Below are positions 12,633 to 21,514 of a stretch of DNA of 64,000 bases, in pieces; within the stretch, counting starts at the first letter, position 1, and the number at the start of each line of letters is the position of its first letter. Below the pieces are notes generated by a model, which searched no databases, had not been told where the DNA came from, and worked only from the letters and a program-made list of their open reading frames with translations. Where the stretch lies: the NCBI RefSeq assembly GCF_020193575.1, contig NZ_JADYVD010000039.1:1-64000 (forward strand), read 5' to 3'. The stretch is from Ensifer sp. IC4062 (GTDB lineage Bacteria > Pseudomonadota > Alphaproteobacteria > Rhizobiales > Rhizobiaceae). Position numbers and translations under genes: made by a program.

Positions 12633-14303
12633 TCATGCGGCTACATCGAAGGCGGCCCTGACGAGCCGCTCGGTATAGGCGGTCTTGGGATTGGAAAGTA
12701 TTTCGCTCACCGGCCCCTCTTCGACGATCTTGCCGTGCTGCATCACCACCACGCGGTGGCAGAGCGCACGCACGACCTTGAGGTCGTGGGAGATGAAGAG
12801 GTAGCTCAGGCCCCGCTCGTCCTGCAGCCTGCGCAGGAGGTCGATGATCTGCGCCTGTACCGAAAGGTCGAGCGCCGAGGTCGGCTCGTCGAGCAGGATG
12901 AACTCCGGCTCAAGCGCGATCGCCCGCGCGATTGCAATGCGCTGCCGCTGGCCGCCGGAAAACTCGTGCGGGAAGCGCGACAGGATGTTGGCCGGCATGC
13001 CGGCGCTGACAAGCGCGTCCTGGACGCGCGCCAATCGGTCCTGGCGGCTCTCGCCAATTCGGTTGACGATCAGACCTTCCTCAATGATTTGTCCGACCGA
13101 CATGCGTGGATTCAGCGAGGCGAACGGGTCCTGGAAGACGACCTGTATCCGCGAGCGAAGCGGCCGCATCGCCTTGCGGTCCTTGCCATGGATCGGCTGC
13201 CCGTCGAAGTAGATCTCGCCGGCATCGGTGTTGATGAGCCGGATCAGCGCCTGGCCAAAAGTGGTCTTGCCCGAGCCGGACTCCCCGACAAGGCCGAGCG
13301 TTTCGTGCCGTCGCAGGTGAAGGTTCAGGCTATCGACGGCGACGAGCTCCTTCAGCTCCGGCTTGAAGAAACCGCCCTTCTTCAGCATGAAGGAAACCCT
13401 GACATCCCGGCCCTCGAGCACGATCGGCGCATTGTCCGGCAGCGGATTGGCCGCGCCTGAGGGTTCGGACGCGAGCAGCCGGCGTGTGTAGGCGTGGAGC
13501 GGGTTGGCAAAGAGGGCGGCCGTCGTGTTGTGTTCCTTCACCTCGCCATATTGCATGACATAGACGTAGTCCGAGAACTGCCGGACGACCGTCAGGTCGT
13601 GGGTGATCAGGATCACGGCCATGCCGAGTTCCTTCTGCAGCTTGCGGATCAGGTTCAAGATCTGCGCCTGCACGGTGACGTCGAGCGCCGTCGTTGGCTC
13701 GTCGGCGATCAGCACGTCCGGATCGTTGGCGAGTGCCATGGCGATCATCACCCGCTGCCGCTGGCCGCCGGAAAGCTGGTGCGGATACTGGTTGAGCCGC
13801 GCTTCGGGGTCCGGGATCTGCACGTGACGCAGGAGTTCCAGTGCCCGTTCGTTCGCCGCGCGACGGCTCATGCGGCGATGGGCGCGGATCGCCTCGACGA
13901 TCTGGCTGCCGATCGTGTAGACAGGATTGAGCGAGCTCATCGGCTCCTGGAAGATCATCGAGATCCGGTCGCCGCGGAGCGCCCGGCGCTGCTTTTTCGA
14001 AAACTTCAGGACGTCGCGGCCGTCATATTCTATGCGCGCCTGCGGAGCGATCGTCGCACGTTTAGACAAAAGCCCCATGACAGTCCGTGCCGTCACCGAC
14101 TTTCCGGAGCCGGACTCGCCGACGATCGCCACCGTCTCGCCGCGATAGAGCTGGAAGGAGACGTCCTTCACAGCCTCGACGGTGCCATGCTCGACCTTGA
14201 AGGTGACCGCCACCTTGCGGGCGTCGATCACCGGTCGCGTATCCTTGGTGTGGCGGTCGCGCCTTTCTTCAGGAGCCGGGGCAATGGTTTCTGTGGTCGC
14301 CAT
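12633..14303 (-). CDS. agpD: Double-domain ABC ATPase of the alpha-galactoside (Opp-type) transporter
   Basis: Cytoplasmic ATPase of 556 aa with both nucleotide-binding domains in one chain (OppD-OppF fusion type). Domain 1: Walker A GESGSGKS near residue 58, signature LSGGQRQRV, Walker [13 protein letters not shown]. Domain 2: GESGSGKTT near residue 340, [21 protein letters not shown]. All catalytic motifs are intact in both halves. ATG 14303 has GGAG 8 bases upstream; an in-frame ATG five codons earlier lacks one. It follows agpC by about 11 bases and ends at the agaL2 junction. It powers uptake of alpha-galactosides bound by AgpA. Confidence 0.92.
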   Translation of the reverse strand: MATTETIAPAPEERRDRHTKDTRPVIDARKVAVTFKVEHGTVEAVKDVSFQLYRGETVAIVGESGSGKSVTARTVMGLLSKRATIAPQARIEYDGRDVLKFSKKQRRALRGDRISMIFQEPMSSLNPVYTIGSQIVEAIRAHRRMSRRAANERALELLRHVQIPDPEARLNQYPHQLSGGQRQRVMIAMALANDPDVLIADEPTTALDVTVQAQILNLIRKLQKELGMAVILITHDLTVVRQFSDYVYVMQYGEVKEHNTTAALFANPLHAYTRRLLASEPSGAANPLPDNAPIVLEGRDVRVSFMLKKGGFFKPELKELVAVDSLNLHLRRHETLGLVGESGSGKTTFGQALIRLINTDAGEIYFDGQPIHGKDRKAMRPLRSRIQVVFQDPFASLNPRMSVGQIIEEGLIVNRIGESRQDRLARVQDALVSAGMPANILSRFPHEFSGGQRQRIAIARAIALEPEFILLDEPTSALDLSVQAQIIDLLRRLQDERGLSYLFISHDLKVVRALCHRVVVMQHGKIVEEGPVSEILSNPKTAYTERLVRAAFDVAA

Positions 14304-14314
14304 CGGCGTGCTCC

Positions 14315-15442
14315 TCAATAGGGATCGATTGCGTCGCGCAGGCCGTCACCAAGCGCGTTGAAGGCGAAGACGGTGACGAGCACGAAGGCGACGGGCGAGA
14401 GAATCCAGGGATAGGAACCGATCGCTGAGTAATTCGCCGTGTCCTGCAACATCAGCCCCCAGGAAATCAGCGGCGGTTTCACCGCAAATCCGAGGAAGCC
14501 GAGGAAGGATTCGAGCAGCACGACCTGCGGGATCGACAGCGTCACCGCGACGATGACGTGGCTCATCACATTCGGGAAGATGTGCTGGAAGATGATGCGC
14601 CGGTCCGTCGCGCCGATCGCGATCGCCGCCCGCACATAGTCGATCCGAGCAAGCGCCAGCGTCTTGCCGCGGACCTCGCGCGACATCTGCGCCCAGCCGA
14701 GCGCCGACATCACGATGATGACGAAGGCGAGAAACACGCTGGTCGGCGCCGTCACCGGGATCAGCGAGGCGAGCGCCAGATAAAGCGGCAATTGCGGAAA
14801 GGCGAGGACGAGCTCGACAAAGCGCTGTACCCAGGCATCGAAACGGCCACCGAAATAGCCTGATACCATGCCGACAGTCGTGCCGACCACGGTGACGATG
14901 AAGACGACGATGAGCGCGATCATCAGCGAAATGCGCGAGCCGTGGAGGATGCGCGAGAGTACGTCGCGGCCAAACTTGTCGGTGCCGAGGAAATGGACTG
15001 CCGTCCCGTCAACCGCGCCGAAGAGGTGGCGTTCCGCCGGAATGAGGCCCAGAAGGCGGTAGGGCGCTCCCTTGACGAAGAAGCCCAGGATCTGCGGGTT
15101 GTCGTAGTCCGGGCCGACCACCGGCTGGAAGGTGATCGGATCGAGTTCCTCCGTCTCGCGCACCGGATAGCTGCGCGGCGGGAAGACGAAATTGCCGTCC
15201 TTGTCGTGGATGCTGATCGCCTGCGGCGGAGCGAAGGCGATGCCGGTTGCCTTAGGGTCGACGGGCGACAGGAAATCGGCGAAGAGTGCCATGACGACCA
15301 GCAAGCTGACGAGGATCAGGCCAAGGACACCCGTCCAGGACCGTTTGAGGCGCCGCCAGACGAGAGCGGTATAGCTTTCGTTGTGGTGCTTTTCATGCGG
15401 CTGCATGGCGATCGGAATGGTGCTGTGTGTTTCGACGCTCAT
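14315..15442 (-). CDS. agpC: Opp-type ABC permease, alpha-galactoside uptake
   Basis: Inner-membrane permease of 375 aa of the OppC/DppC class. After an N-terminal tail there is one membrane segment (GVLGLILVSLLVVMALFADFL), then a long periplasmic insert (residues about 60-160), then the five-segment BPD_transp_1 core with LGTDKFGRDVLSRILHGSRISL and the EAA-type loop YVRAAIAIGATDRRIIFQHIFPNV. The ATG at 15442 overlaps the agpB stop (ATGA), which fixes the start; the open frame upstream lies inside agpB. The second permease of the AgpABCD importer. Confidence 0.9.
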   Translation of the reverse strand: MSVETHSTIPIAMQPHEKHHNESYTALVWRRLKRSWTGVLGLILVSLLVVMALFADFLSPVDPKATGIAFAPPQAISIHDKDGNFVFPPRSYPVRETEELDPITFQPVVGPDYDNPQILGFFVKGAPYRLLGLIPAERHLFGAVDGTAVHFLGTDKFGRDVLSRILHGSRISLMIALIVVFIVTVVGTTVGMVSGYFGGRFDAWVQRFVELVLAFPQLPLYLALASLIPVTAPTSVFLAFVIIVMSALGWAQMSREVRGKTLALARIDYVRAAIAIGATDRRIIFQHIFPNVMSHVIVAVTLSIPQVVLLESFLGFLGFAVKPPLISWGLMLQDTANYSAIGSYPWILSPVAFVLVTVFAFNALGDGLRDAIDPY

Positions 15443-16452
15443 GCGTAAGCCCCCCCTCCCATGCGGACCCGCGGATCGAGGGCCGCAAGCAGTAGGTCGG
15501 CTATGATGTTGCCGACGATCAGTGTTGCCGACAGGACGAGCATGAAGGTCGCGGTCACATAGACGTCGCCCACCCACATGGAGCCGACAATTGCCGGCCC
15601 GACTGTCGGCAGCGCGAAGATGATCGCCGTCTCGATCTCGCCAGTCAGCATGTAGGGAAGTACGACGCCCTGATACATGATCAGCGGATGAAGGGCGTTC
15701 GGAACGGCGTGGCGCATGACGACCGCGCCTTCGCTTAAGCCCTTCGCACGCGCCGTCTCGACGTATTGCGCGTTAAGCGTGTCGAGCAGATTGCCGCGCA
15801 TGACGCGCATATTGTAGGCGAGGCCGCCAAAGGTTGCGATCGCGACGACCGGCCAGACATGCTTCACCAGATCGACGAACTTGTCCCAGGACCAGGGCGC
15901 CCCGCCGTAGCGAGCGGAGTGGAAGCTGTTGATCTCGCTGACATTGAAGTGGAAAACGAGGATATAGACGATGATCAACGCCATCAGGAAGCGCGGCACC
16001 GTCATTCCGAGGAACGAGATGGTCGAAAGCAGGCTATCGACCCAGGAATATTGGCGGGTCGCGGCGATGATGCCAAAGGATATGCCGAGAAGCGACGCCA
16101 GAAGATGACACACCAGCGCCAGCGCCAGGGTTCGCGGCAGGCGCTCGCCGACGACGTCGGCAACCGGCTTGTTGTAATAGAGGCTGTGGCCAAAATCGCC
16201 CCGCGTGAGAATCCCGGTCATCCAGTTGATGTATTGGATCGGCAGCGGCTGATCGAGGCCGTGCTCCTTGCGATAAGCCTGCGCCTGCGCGTCGGCTTCC
16301 TCGAAGGAGGCTCCGCCCTGATTGATGAGCTGCGAGCGGATGTAGTCGCTGTAGTCGCCGGGTGGCGCCTGAATGATGGCAAAGGTCGCCACGCTCAGGA
16401 CAAGCAATACCGGAATGGCAGAGGCGATGCGGACAAGCAGAAATCTGAACAT
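15439..16452 (-). CDS. agpB: Opp-type ABC permease, alpha-galactoside uptake
   Basis: Inner-membrane permease of 337 aa of the OppB/DppB class. It opens with MFRFLLVRIASAIPVLLVLSVA, the typical first membrane segment (family: R-L...IP.L..VS...F). LDQPLPIQYINWMTGILTRGDFGHSL and the EAA loop YVETARAKGLSEGAVVMRHAVPNAL are family hallmarks. AAGGA lies in front of ATG 16452; the longer open frame has no ribosome site. Coupled to agpC by a four-base overlap. Confidence 0.9.
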   Translation of the reverse strand: MFRFLLVRIASAIPVLLVLSVATFAIIQAPPGDYSDYIRSQLINQGGASFEEADAQAQAYRKEHGLDQPLPIQYINWMTGILTRGDFGHSLYYNKPVADVVGERLPRTLALALVCHLLASLLGISFGIIAATRQYSWVDSLLSTISFLGMTVPRFLMALIIVYILVFHFNVSEINSFHSARYGGAPWSWDKFVDLVKHVWPVVAIATFGGLAYNMRVMRGNLLDTLNAQYVETARAKGLSEGAVVMRHAVPNALHPLIMYQGVVLPYMLTGEIETAIIFALPTVGPAIVGSMWVGDVYVTATFMLVLSATLIVGNIIADLLLAALDPRVRMGGGAYA

Positions 16453-16524
16453 GCCGTTTCCTTCTGTCGTTCGCCGCGCGGGCACCGGTCTTCCCGGCCT
16501 CCCGGGCGCATTGAAAGGGCGCGC

Positions 16525-16563
16525 CCATACTTCCGGCCCCCGCGATGGAAGCCGGAAGTATGG
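16525..16563 (-). promoter_or_regulatory. Intercistronic stem-loop after agpA
   Basis: CCATACTTCCGGC (16525-16537) and GCCGGAAGTATGG (16551-16563) are a perfect 13-bp inverted repeat, starting 9 bases after the agpA stop codon. Expected to protect the 5' agpA message or attenuate transcription into agpB, which would give more binding protein than permease. Confidence 0.75.
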
Positions 16564-16571
16564 CTCGAGGC

Positions 16572-18653
16572 TTAGTTACTCGGCCCGCTCTCGCCGGGCT
16601 TGCCGGGAAGCTGTTCCGGGTAGAGCTCGTAGTCGCCCTGCTTGTCGGCTGCGACGAAGACCCGCTCGCGGATGATCGTATCTTCGGCCCAGTTGAACAT
16701 GAAGATCGGAGCGCCGGTCGGAATGTTCGAGAAGCGCTTGTTGATGATCAGCGCGCCCGGATACTCCGTCAGGCCGACCGTATCGACGTTGGTCGTCGCC
16801 GTCTTCTGATACTGCTTCATCAACGCCGCCCGCTCGTCATTGTCGTTGCTGGCGATGAACTTGTTGACGAGATCGACGAGCTCCTGCTCGTACGGCATCA
16901 GGTCGACGGTACCGCTTTCAGGGGCACGGTGGTGCCAGCTTGTGCGGGGACCGGTCGGCGCAAGCTGCGTCGTATTCTGCACCACCGACGTCAGTTCCTG
17001 ATCGTTACGGCGGATAAGCCAGTCGAATTTGCCGGCATATTGCGTCGCGTCGCGCTTTGTGCCGTCAACCGCGTTGATAACGAGCTTGAGACCGAGCTGC
17101 TCCATCTGGCCGATCAGGCCCTCGGCAAGGTTGCGGTCGGTTCCGTAGTCGGAATTGACGAGCAGCACGATCTGGACGTCCGCGCCGCCGGCGGTTCCTT
17201 CCGGGAAGTTGACGAAGCCGTTGCCGTCCGTGTCCTTGAGCCCGGCCTTTTCGAGCAGCGCCTTGGCGCCTTCGAGGTCAAAGGGATAGTAGATCGTCGA
17301 CTGGCGGTCGTAGAAGCTCGTGCCGGAGGAAAGCCCGCCCGGATAGATGGCCGTGAACGGTCCCTTGACCAGCGCTTCGCCGAGCTTCTTGCGGTCGATC
17401 GCCATGGTGACGGCCTTGCGGAAGTCGAGATTGCGGTTGAGCTCGCGCACCGCCTGAGCCCGCGCATCCGGTTCGCCCCAACCATTTGCCGAGAAGTTCA
17501 GGCGCAGATTGTAGCCGATGACGCGGGGACCGAAGGCAAGCCGCGCAGGCGCCGCCTCATCGGCCGCACGTTTCAGCGACTCGACGAAATTTTCCGGCTG
17601 TTCCAGGTTCGAGAAGTCGCCCGAACCGGCAATCGCCTGCACGTCGCGGTCGGCCCAGGTCGACAGCTTGTAGTGCAATTCGTTGAGGTAAGGCAGCTGG
17701 TTGCCGGCTTCGTCCACTTTCCAGTAGTACGGATTGCGGCGCAGCACGATGATGTCATCCGGCCGATAAGCGACAGGCACCCATGCGCCCATGACAGGAA
17801 TGTTCAGGTATTCCGCCGGAAAGCCGTTCTTGTACTGGTCATAGGTCGTGCCGGCATATTTCGGATGCTTTGTCTTCAGGATATGCGACGGACCGGGGCA
17901 GAAGGTGCCGTAGGCCATGGCATAGAGATGCTGGCGCGGAAACGCCTCCTTGAAGGTCCATTCGACCGTGTATTTGTCGATCTGCTTCAGCGTGGTTCCG
18001 ACGCCGAAGGTCTCGGGGGTTGCACCGTTCAGCGGGGAAACGTTCGGATCGACGACGTTGTCCTCCCAGTAGAACATGACGTCCTCGGCGTCGAAGGGAT
18101 CGCCATCCGACCATTTAGCGCCCTCGATGAGGTGCATGGTCAGCTTGTGGCCGTCTTCGGACCACTCCCAGCTTTTCGCAAGGTTCGGCAGCGGCTCCAC
18201 GTCGGCAGCTTCCACCTGGAAGAGGGGTGCGGTGCGCGTCAGGCATTCGGACATGCCGATGTCGATGCCGCCCCAGCCCTGGGTCTGTCCGGCGCTGTAG
18301 TTCCAGCCTTCCGGCCGGCCGCCTATGACGTGGCGGAGCACGTCGCCGTAAACGCCGACGCCGTCGGGCATGTTGCCGGTCTTGAAAACCATCGGCTCCT
18401 TCGGCAGCCGCTCGGCAACCGGCGGCAGCTTGCCGGCCTTGACGAATTTCTCCGTGACCCAATCCGGCTCGTGATATTCCGGCAGGGCCTTGAACTCCAG
18501 AAGCGCGTCGCGCGGCACGTAGGTGATCTTGCCCTGCGCCGGGAACGGCGGCTGCTCGGGCACGACGGTCGGTTCCGACGCCCAGGCCTCGACGGCGAAG
18601 GCGGAAATACCAACCAGCAGGGCGGCCGTTATCTTCAATCGGTGCGTTTTCAT
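16572..18653 (-). CDS. agpA: Periplasmic alpha-galactoside-binding protein (SBP_bac_5 family)
   Basis: Extracytoplasmic receptor of 693 aa in the oligopeptide-binding (Opp/Dpp) fold, as known for S. meliloti AgpA, which binds melibiose and raffinose. The signal peptide MKTHRLKITAALLVGISAFAVEAWA ends at a plausible AWA site. The family core is visible at LAKSWEWSEDGHKLTMHLIEGAKWSDGDPF, in pieces, and VTMAIDRKKLGEALVKGP. It is longer than peptide receptors (about 540 aa), as usual for this subgroup. It follows agaL1 after an intergenic region with two hairpins and is followed by a strong stem-loop. An Opp-type system for an oligosaccharide is unusual but established for this cluster. Confidence 0.9.
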   Translation of the reverse strand: MKTHRLKITAALLVGISAFAVEAWASEPTVVPEQPPFPAQGKITYVPRDALLEFKALPEYHEPDWVTEKFVKAGKLPPVAERLPKEPMVFKTGNMPDGVGVYGDVLRHVIGGRPEGWNYSAGQTQGWGGIDIGMSECLTRTAPLFQVEAADVEPLPNLAKSWEWSEDGHKLTMHLIEGAKWSDGDPFDAEDVMFYWEDNVVDPNVSPLNGATPETFGVGTTLKQIDKYTVEWTFKEAFPRQHLYAMAYGTFCPGPSHILKTKHPKYAGTTYDQYKNGFPAEYLNIPVMGAWVPVAYRPDDIIVLRRNPYYWKVDEAGNQLPYLNELHYKLSTWADRDVQAIAGSGDFSNLEQPENFVESLKRAADEAAPARLAFGPRVIGYNLRLNFSANGWGEPDARAQAVRELNRNLDFRKAVTMAIDRKKLGEALVKGPFTAIYPGGLSSGTSFYDRQSTIYYPFDLEGAKALLEKAGLKDTDGNGFVNFPEGTAGGADVQIVLLVNSDYGTDRNLAEGLIGQMEQLGLKLVINAVDGTKRDATQYAGKFDWLIRRNDQELTSVVQNTTQLAPTGPRTSWHHRAPESGTVDLMPYEQELVDLVNKFIASNDNDERAALMKQYQKTATTNVDTVGLTEYPGALIINKRFSNIPTGAPIFMFNWAEDTIIRERVFVAADKQGDYELYPEQLPGKPGESGPSN

Positions 18654-18739
18654 TGCCTCAGGTTCTCCCTCCTGTCATCGCCACGCCGGGGCGGGTGGCG
18701 CTCCTCCTAACTGTCGCCGGCATCGAGCAGCCGGGGCAG

Positions 18740-18792
18740 CCGCGTCTCCTCACGCGGATGCCGTAAAGCACGGCCGCCGGTCAGCCGGCGGC
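18740..18792 (-). promoter_or_regulatory. Two hairpins in the agaL1-agpA junction
   Basis: GCCGCCGG (18773-18780) and CCGGCGGC (18785-18792) pair around TCAG and span the agaL1 stop codon. CCGCGT (18740-18745) and ACGCGG (18752-18757) form a second, smaller hairpin. They may set different message levels for agaL1 and agpA; neither has a T-run. Confidence 0.45.
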
Positions 18793-20238
18793 GCGTTTTT
18801 CCTGACGGATTTCCTCGATCGAGCGCACCTCGCGGCGCGCCGCGCCCTTCCAGTCGCGGGTCTTGACCGTCGCGCGGGCCAGCCGCTCCTTCGCGGCGTC
18901 GATCGCGTGGGCGTATTGCGGCAGCCATTCGGCCTCAGCGACGACCATCTCGTCGACCATCTGCCACACCTCTTCCGGCGTGCAGATGGCGCCGACCAGC
19001 GGGTCGTGCAGCACCGCGAGCTTCAGAAGCTCGATGTCGCCCGAAATCGCCGCATGGACCGACATGCGCTGGACATTGATCGACGAAATGCAGGTGGCCG
19101 CACAGGCCTCCGGCAGCGTGATACCCGACACCATGTTGATGCCAAAGCGATCGACGAAGCCGGGCGATTCGATAATCGCATCCGCCGGCAGGTTGGTGAT
19201 GACGCCGTTGTTCTTGACGTTGAAGTGGCCGCGATAGACCCGCCCCGTCTCGAGCGCCTCGAGAATATGGCTCGCATGCTCGTTCGAACGCTTCGCCGGA
19301 TCGATCGGCTTGCCGGCGGAAGCCAAGAGCTGCGGATATTCCGTTTCGAACCAGTTGCGGGTTTCGGTCGAGTAACGCAGATAACCGCCGGTCTCGCCAT
19401 GAATCCAGTCCGACATATCGATCCATTTGGTGATCTCTTCCGGACGCTTGCGGTACCAGGGCAGGTATTCCGAAAGATGGCCGTTGCTTTCCGTCGAATA
19501 GACGCCGAAGCGCTTCAGGACGTCGATCCTGAGCTTTTCCTGTTTGGAGAAGACCGGATGGGCCTCAAAGGCGGCAACAAGCTCGTCCTTGCCGACCTTG
19601 CGGCCGTTGACGCGCACGTCGATGAACCAGGTCTGGTGGTTGATGCCAGAGCAGATGTAGTCGAGCTCGCCGTCCGTGGCGCCGAGGATTTCCGCAATCT
19701 GCTCGGCCCCGTGCTGGACGCCATGGCAGAGACCGACCGTGTCGACCTTGCCGTATTCGATCGCGGCCCAGGTGTTCATCGCCATCGGGTTCGCATAGTT
19801 CAGGAATTTGGCGCCGGGTTCGGCGACCTCGCGGATGTCCTTGCAGAAGTCGAGGATGACCGGAATGTTGCGCTGGCCGTAGAGAATACCGCCAGCGCAG
19901 ATCGTATCGCCGACGCACTGGTCGACGCCGTATTTCAGCGGAATGCGGATATCGTCGGCATAGGCGCCGAGCCCGCCCACCCGAACGCAGCTGATGATAT
20001 AGCGCGCGCCTTCGAGCGCTTGGCGACGATCGGTGGTGGCCGTCACCCGCGTCGGCAGCCTGTTCGCCTCGACGATCCGGTCGAGGATCGTCTTGATCAT
20101 GCTGAGGTTGTGCTCGCTCAGATCGGTTAGCGCGAATTCGACGTCCTGGAGCTCCGGCACGGAAAGAATGTCGGTGAAAAGCTTCTTGGTGAAGCCGATG
20201 CTGCCGGCCCCGATAATGGCGATCTTGAAGCGGCTCAT
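18781..20238 (-). CDS. agaL1: Alpha-galactosidase, glycoside hydrolase family 4
   Basis: GH4 enzyme of 485 aa, first gene of the alpha-galactoside operon. FKIAIIGAGSIGFTKKLF is the NAD-binding strand, TVGLCHGVQHG has the metal Cys and SGINHQTWFIDV the metal His. ATG 20238 is chosen because the family start (MSRFKIAIIGAGS) is there and a purine-rich GGAGGGACGAG precedes it; the longer frame is unsupported. Family 4 includes alpha-galactosidases, alpha-glucosidases and alpha-glucuronidases; the agp context favours alpha-galactosidase. It is only distantly similar to the second GH4 enzyme of the operon, so the two may split the substrates. Confidence 0.85.
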   Translation of the reverse strand: MSRFKIAIIGAGSIGFTKKLFTDILSVPELQDVEFALTDLSEHNLSMIKTILDRIVEANRLPTRVTATTDRRQALEGARYIISCVRVGGLGAYADDIRIPLKYGVDQCVGDTICAGGILYGQRNIPVILDFCKDIREVAEPGAKFLNYANPMAMNTWAAIEYGKVDTVGLCHGVQHGAEQIAEILGATDGELDYICSGINHQTWFIDVRVNGRKVGKDELVAAFEAHPVFSKQEKLRIDVLKRFGVYSTESNGHLSEYLPWYRKRPEEITKWIDMSDWIHGETGGYLRYSTETRNWFETEYPQLLASAGKPIDPAKRSNEHASHILEALETGRVYRGHFNVKNNGVITNLPADAIIESPGFVDRFGINMVSGITLPEACAATCISSINVQRMSVHAAISGDIELLKLAVLHDPLVGAICTPEEVWQMVDEMVVAEAEWLPQYAHAIDAAKERLARATVKTRDWKGAARREVRSIEEIRQEKRAAG

Positions 20239-20368
20239 AGTCGTCTCGTCCCTCCTCGTCCTGCAGAATTCGCGCAATAAGGGTAAAATCAAGTCATCGG
20301 ATTGACCTTGATCGCAGAGTGCGATCTCTTCCTCCCGAGCCCTTCATCCTTGCGGAAAGGCATTCGTC

Positions 20369-20399
20369 TTGCGTGATCTGTCGCCATTATGTGTATAAT
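20369..20399 (+). promoter_or_regulatory. Candidate agpT promoter
   Basis: A perfect TATAAT lies at 20394-20399, 33 bases before the agpT ATG. TTGCGT at 20369-20374 is the best -35, but the spacing is 19 bases. The divergent agaL1 promoter must lie in the same 190-base region; I could not place it. Confidence 0.4.
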
Positions 20400-20431
20400 C
20401 GACCGTGCGACTAGAGAGGTATTGTGCTTTC

Positions 20432-21367
20432 ATGGGTAATTCTGTGCTGCAGGATTTGATCGACCATGGCCCGGTGATGCGGACCGTTTCCCTGCCCCGG
20501 GGAAGGCAGAGCCTGCACACCATGCCGACCAGCACCGGTTATGAAATAAGGACCGACGCGACCTACAACTGGGACGGACGGAAGCGCGGTCAGACGCCGT
20601 TCACCGTGCTGCAGCACACGATCGGCGGCGCTGGCAACCTGCGCTACGAGAACCGCACCTATCGCCTGCGCGAAGGCGACACGTTGCTCCTGCTTGTGCC
20701 GCACAATCATCGCTACTGGCTGGAGGACGGCGGCCGCTGGGAGTTCTTCTGGATATCGATGAACGGCGAGGAGGCTCTGCGCATCCATCGCGCGATCCTG
20801 GCAGTCACGGGCCCGGTGCTGCAGCTGCAGCCTGAAACGATCGAGCATCTCGCCGATTGCAGCCTGCGGCTCATCACCGGCGGCGAGACGCCGGGTCGCG
20901 CCTCGGCGATCGCCTACGAGGCGGCGATGGCGCTCTATGACGACGTCTTCGGCTCGCACCCGGTTTTCAGCCAGGAATACCGGACGATGCAACACGTCAT
21001 CGATTACATCATGGCGAACCTCGAAAAGCCGCTGCCGGTCGAGGAACTGGCAAGGGTCTCGGGCCTCAGCCGTGCGCATTTCTCGCGCGTCTTCGCCGCC
21101 AGCGAAGGCATGCCGCCCGCTGAATTCGTCCTGCAAAAGCGGCTGCAGCGGGCGGTGAAGCTGCTTACCAAGGCCGCGGACCTGCCGGTCAAGGAAGTCG
21201 CCATCATGTCCGGCTTTGACGACCCGAACTACTTCGCCAAGGTCTTTCGCCGCGTCTTCGGCGCAAGCCCCACCGAGTTCCGCACCACGGGGATGTATGC
21301 GAGCGTACCCGCCAAAACTTCGAAGGCGACCGAATCCGTGACTGCGCTGGCTGCTGCTCGCGATTGA
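20432..21367 (+). CDS. agpT: AraC-family activator of the alpha-galactoside operon
   Basis: Transcription factor of 311 aa. The N-terminal cupin half (RYENRTYRLREGDTLLLLVPHNHRYWLE, in pieces) is a sugar-sensing arm; the C-terminal part has the two AraC helix-turn-helix motifs, LPVEELARVSGLSRAHFSRVF and VKEVAIMSGFDDPNYFAKVFRRVFGASPTEFR. It is divergent from agaL1, matching the S. meliloti arrangement where AgpT is needed for induction by alpha-galactosides. ATG 20432 has AGAGG about 13 bases upstream; a GTG nine codons earlier is the open-frame limit and would place the ribosome site inside the coding region. Confidence 0.88.
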   Translation: MGNSVLQDLIDHGPVMRTVSLPRGRQSLHTMPTSTGYEIRTDATYNWDGRKRGQTPFTVLQHTIGGAGNLRYENRTYRLREGDTLLLLVPHNHRYWLEDGGRWEFFWISMNGEEALRIHRAILAVTGPVLQLQPETIEHLADCSLRLITGGETPGRASAIAYEAAMALYDDVFGSHPVFSQEYRTMQHVIDYIMANLEKPLPVEELARVSGLSRAHFSRVFAASEGMPPAEFVLQKRLQRAVKLLTKAADLPVKEVAIMSGFDDPNYFAKVFRRVFGASPTEFRTTGMYASVPAKTSKATESVTALAAARD

Positions 21368-21390
21368 AGCGGTGAGTTGCCGCTTGAGCA

Positions 21391-21414
21391 GGCGAGCGGG
21401 ATCGCTCGCTCGCC
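21391..21414 (+). terminator. Candidate stem-loop after agpT
   Basis: GGCGAGCG (21391-21398) and CGCTCGCC (21407-21414) pair with an 8-base loop, 24 bases after the agpT stop codon. There is no T-run, so termination is uncertain. Confidence 0.4.
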
Positions 21415-21514
21415 GCGCGGGGGTCGGCCGCCCGAGGAACAAAGCATGGGCTTCCCTGTTGGATGCAAAGGTCCGGCTCACGGCATGGACTGATGACACC
21501 CGCGAGGAACAGAC

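Noticed and set aside
18707-18928. 73-codon reverse frame at the agaL1-agpA junction
   Set aside because: Overlaps the 3' end of agaL1 in another frame and has no ribosome site or family match.
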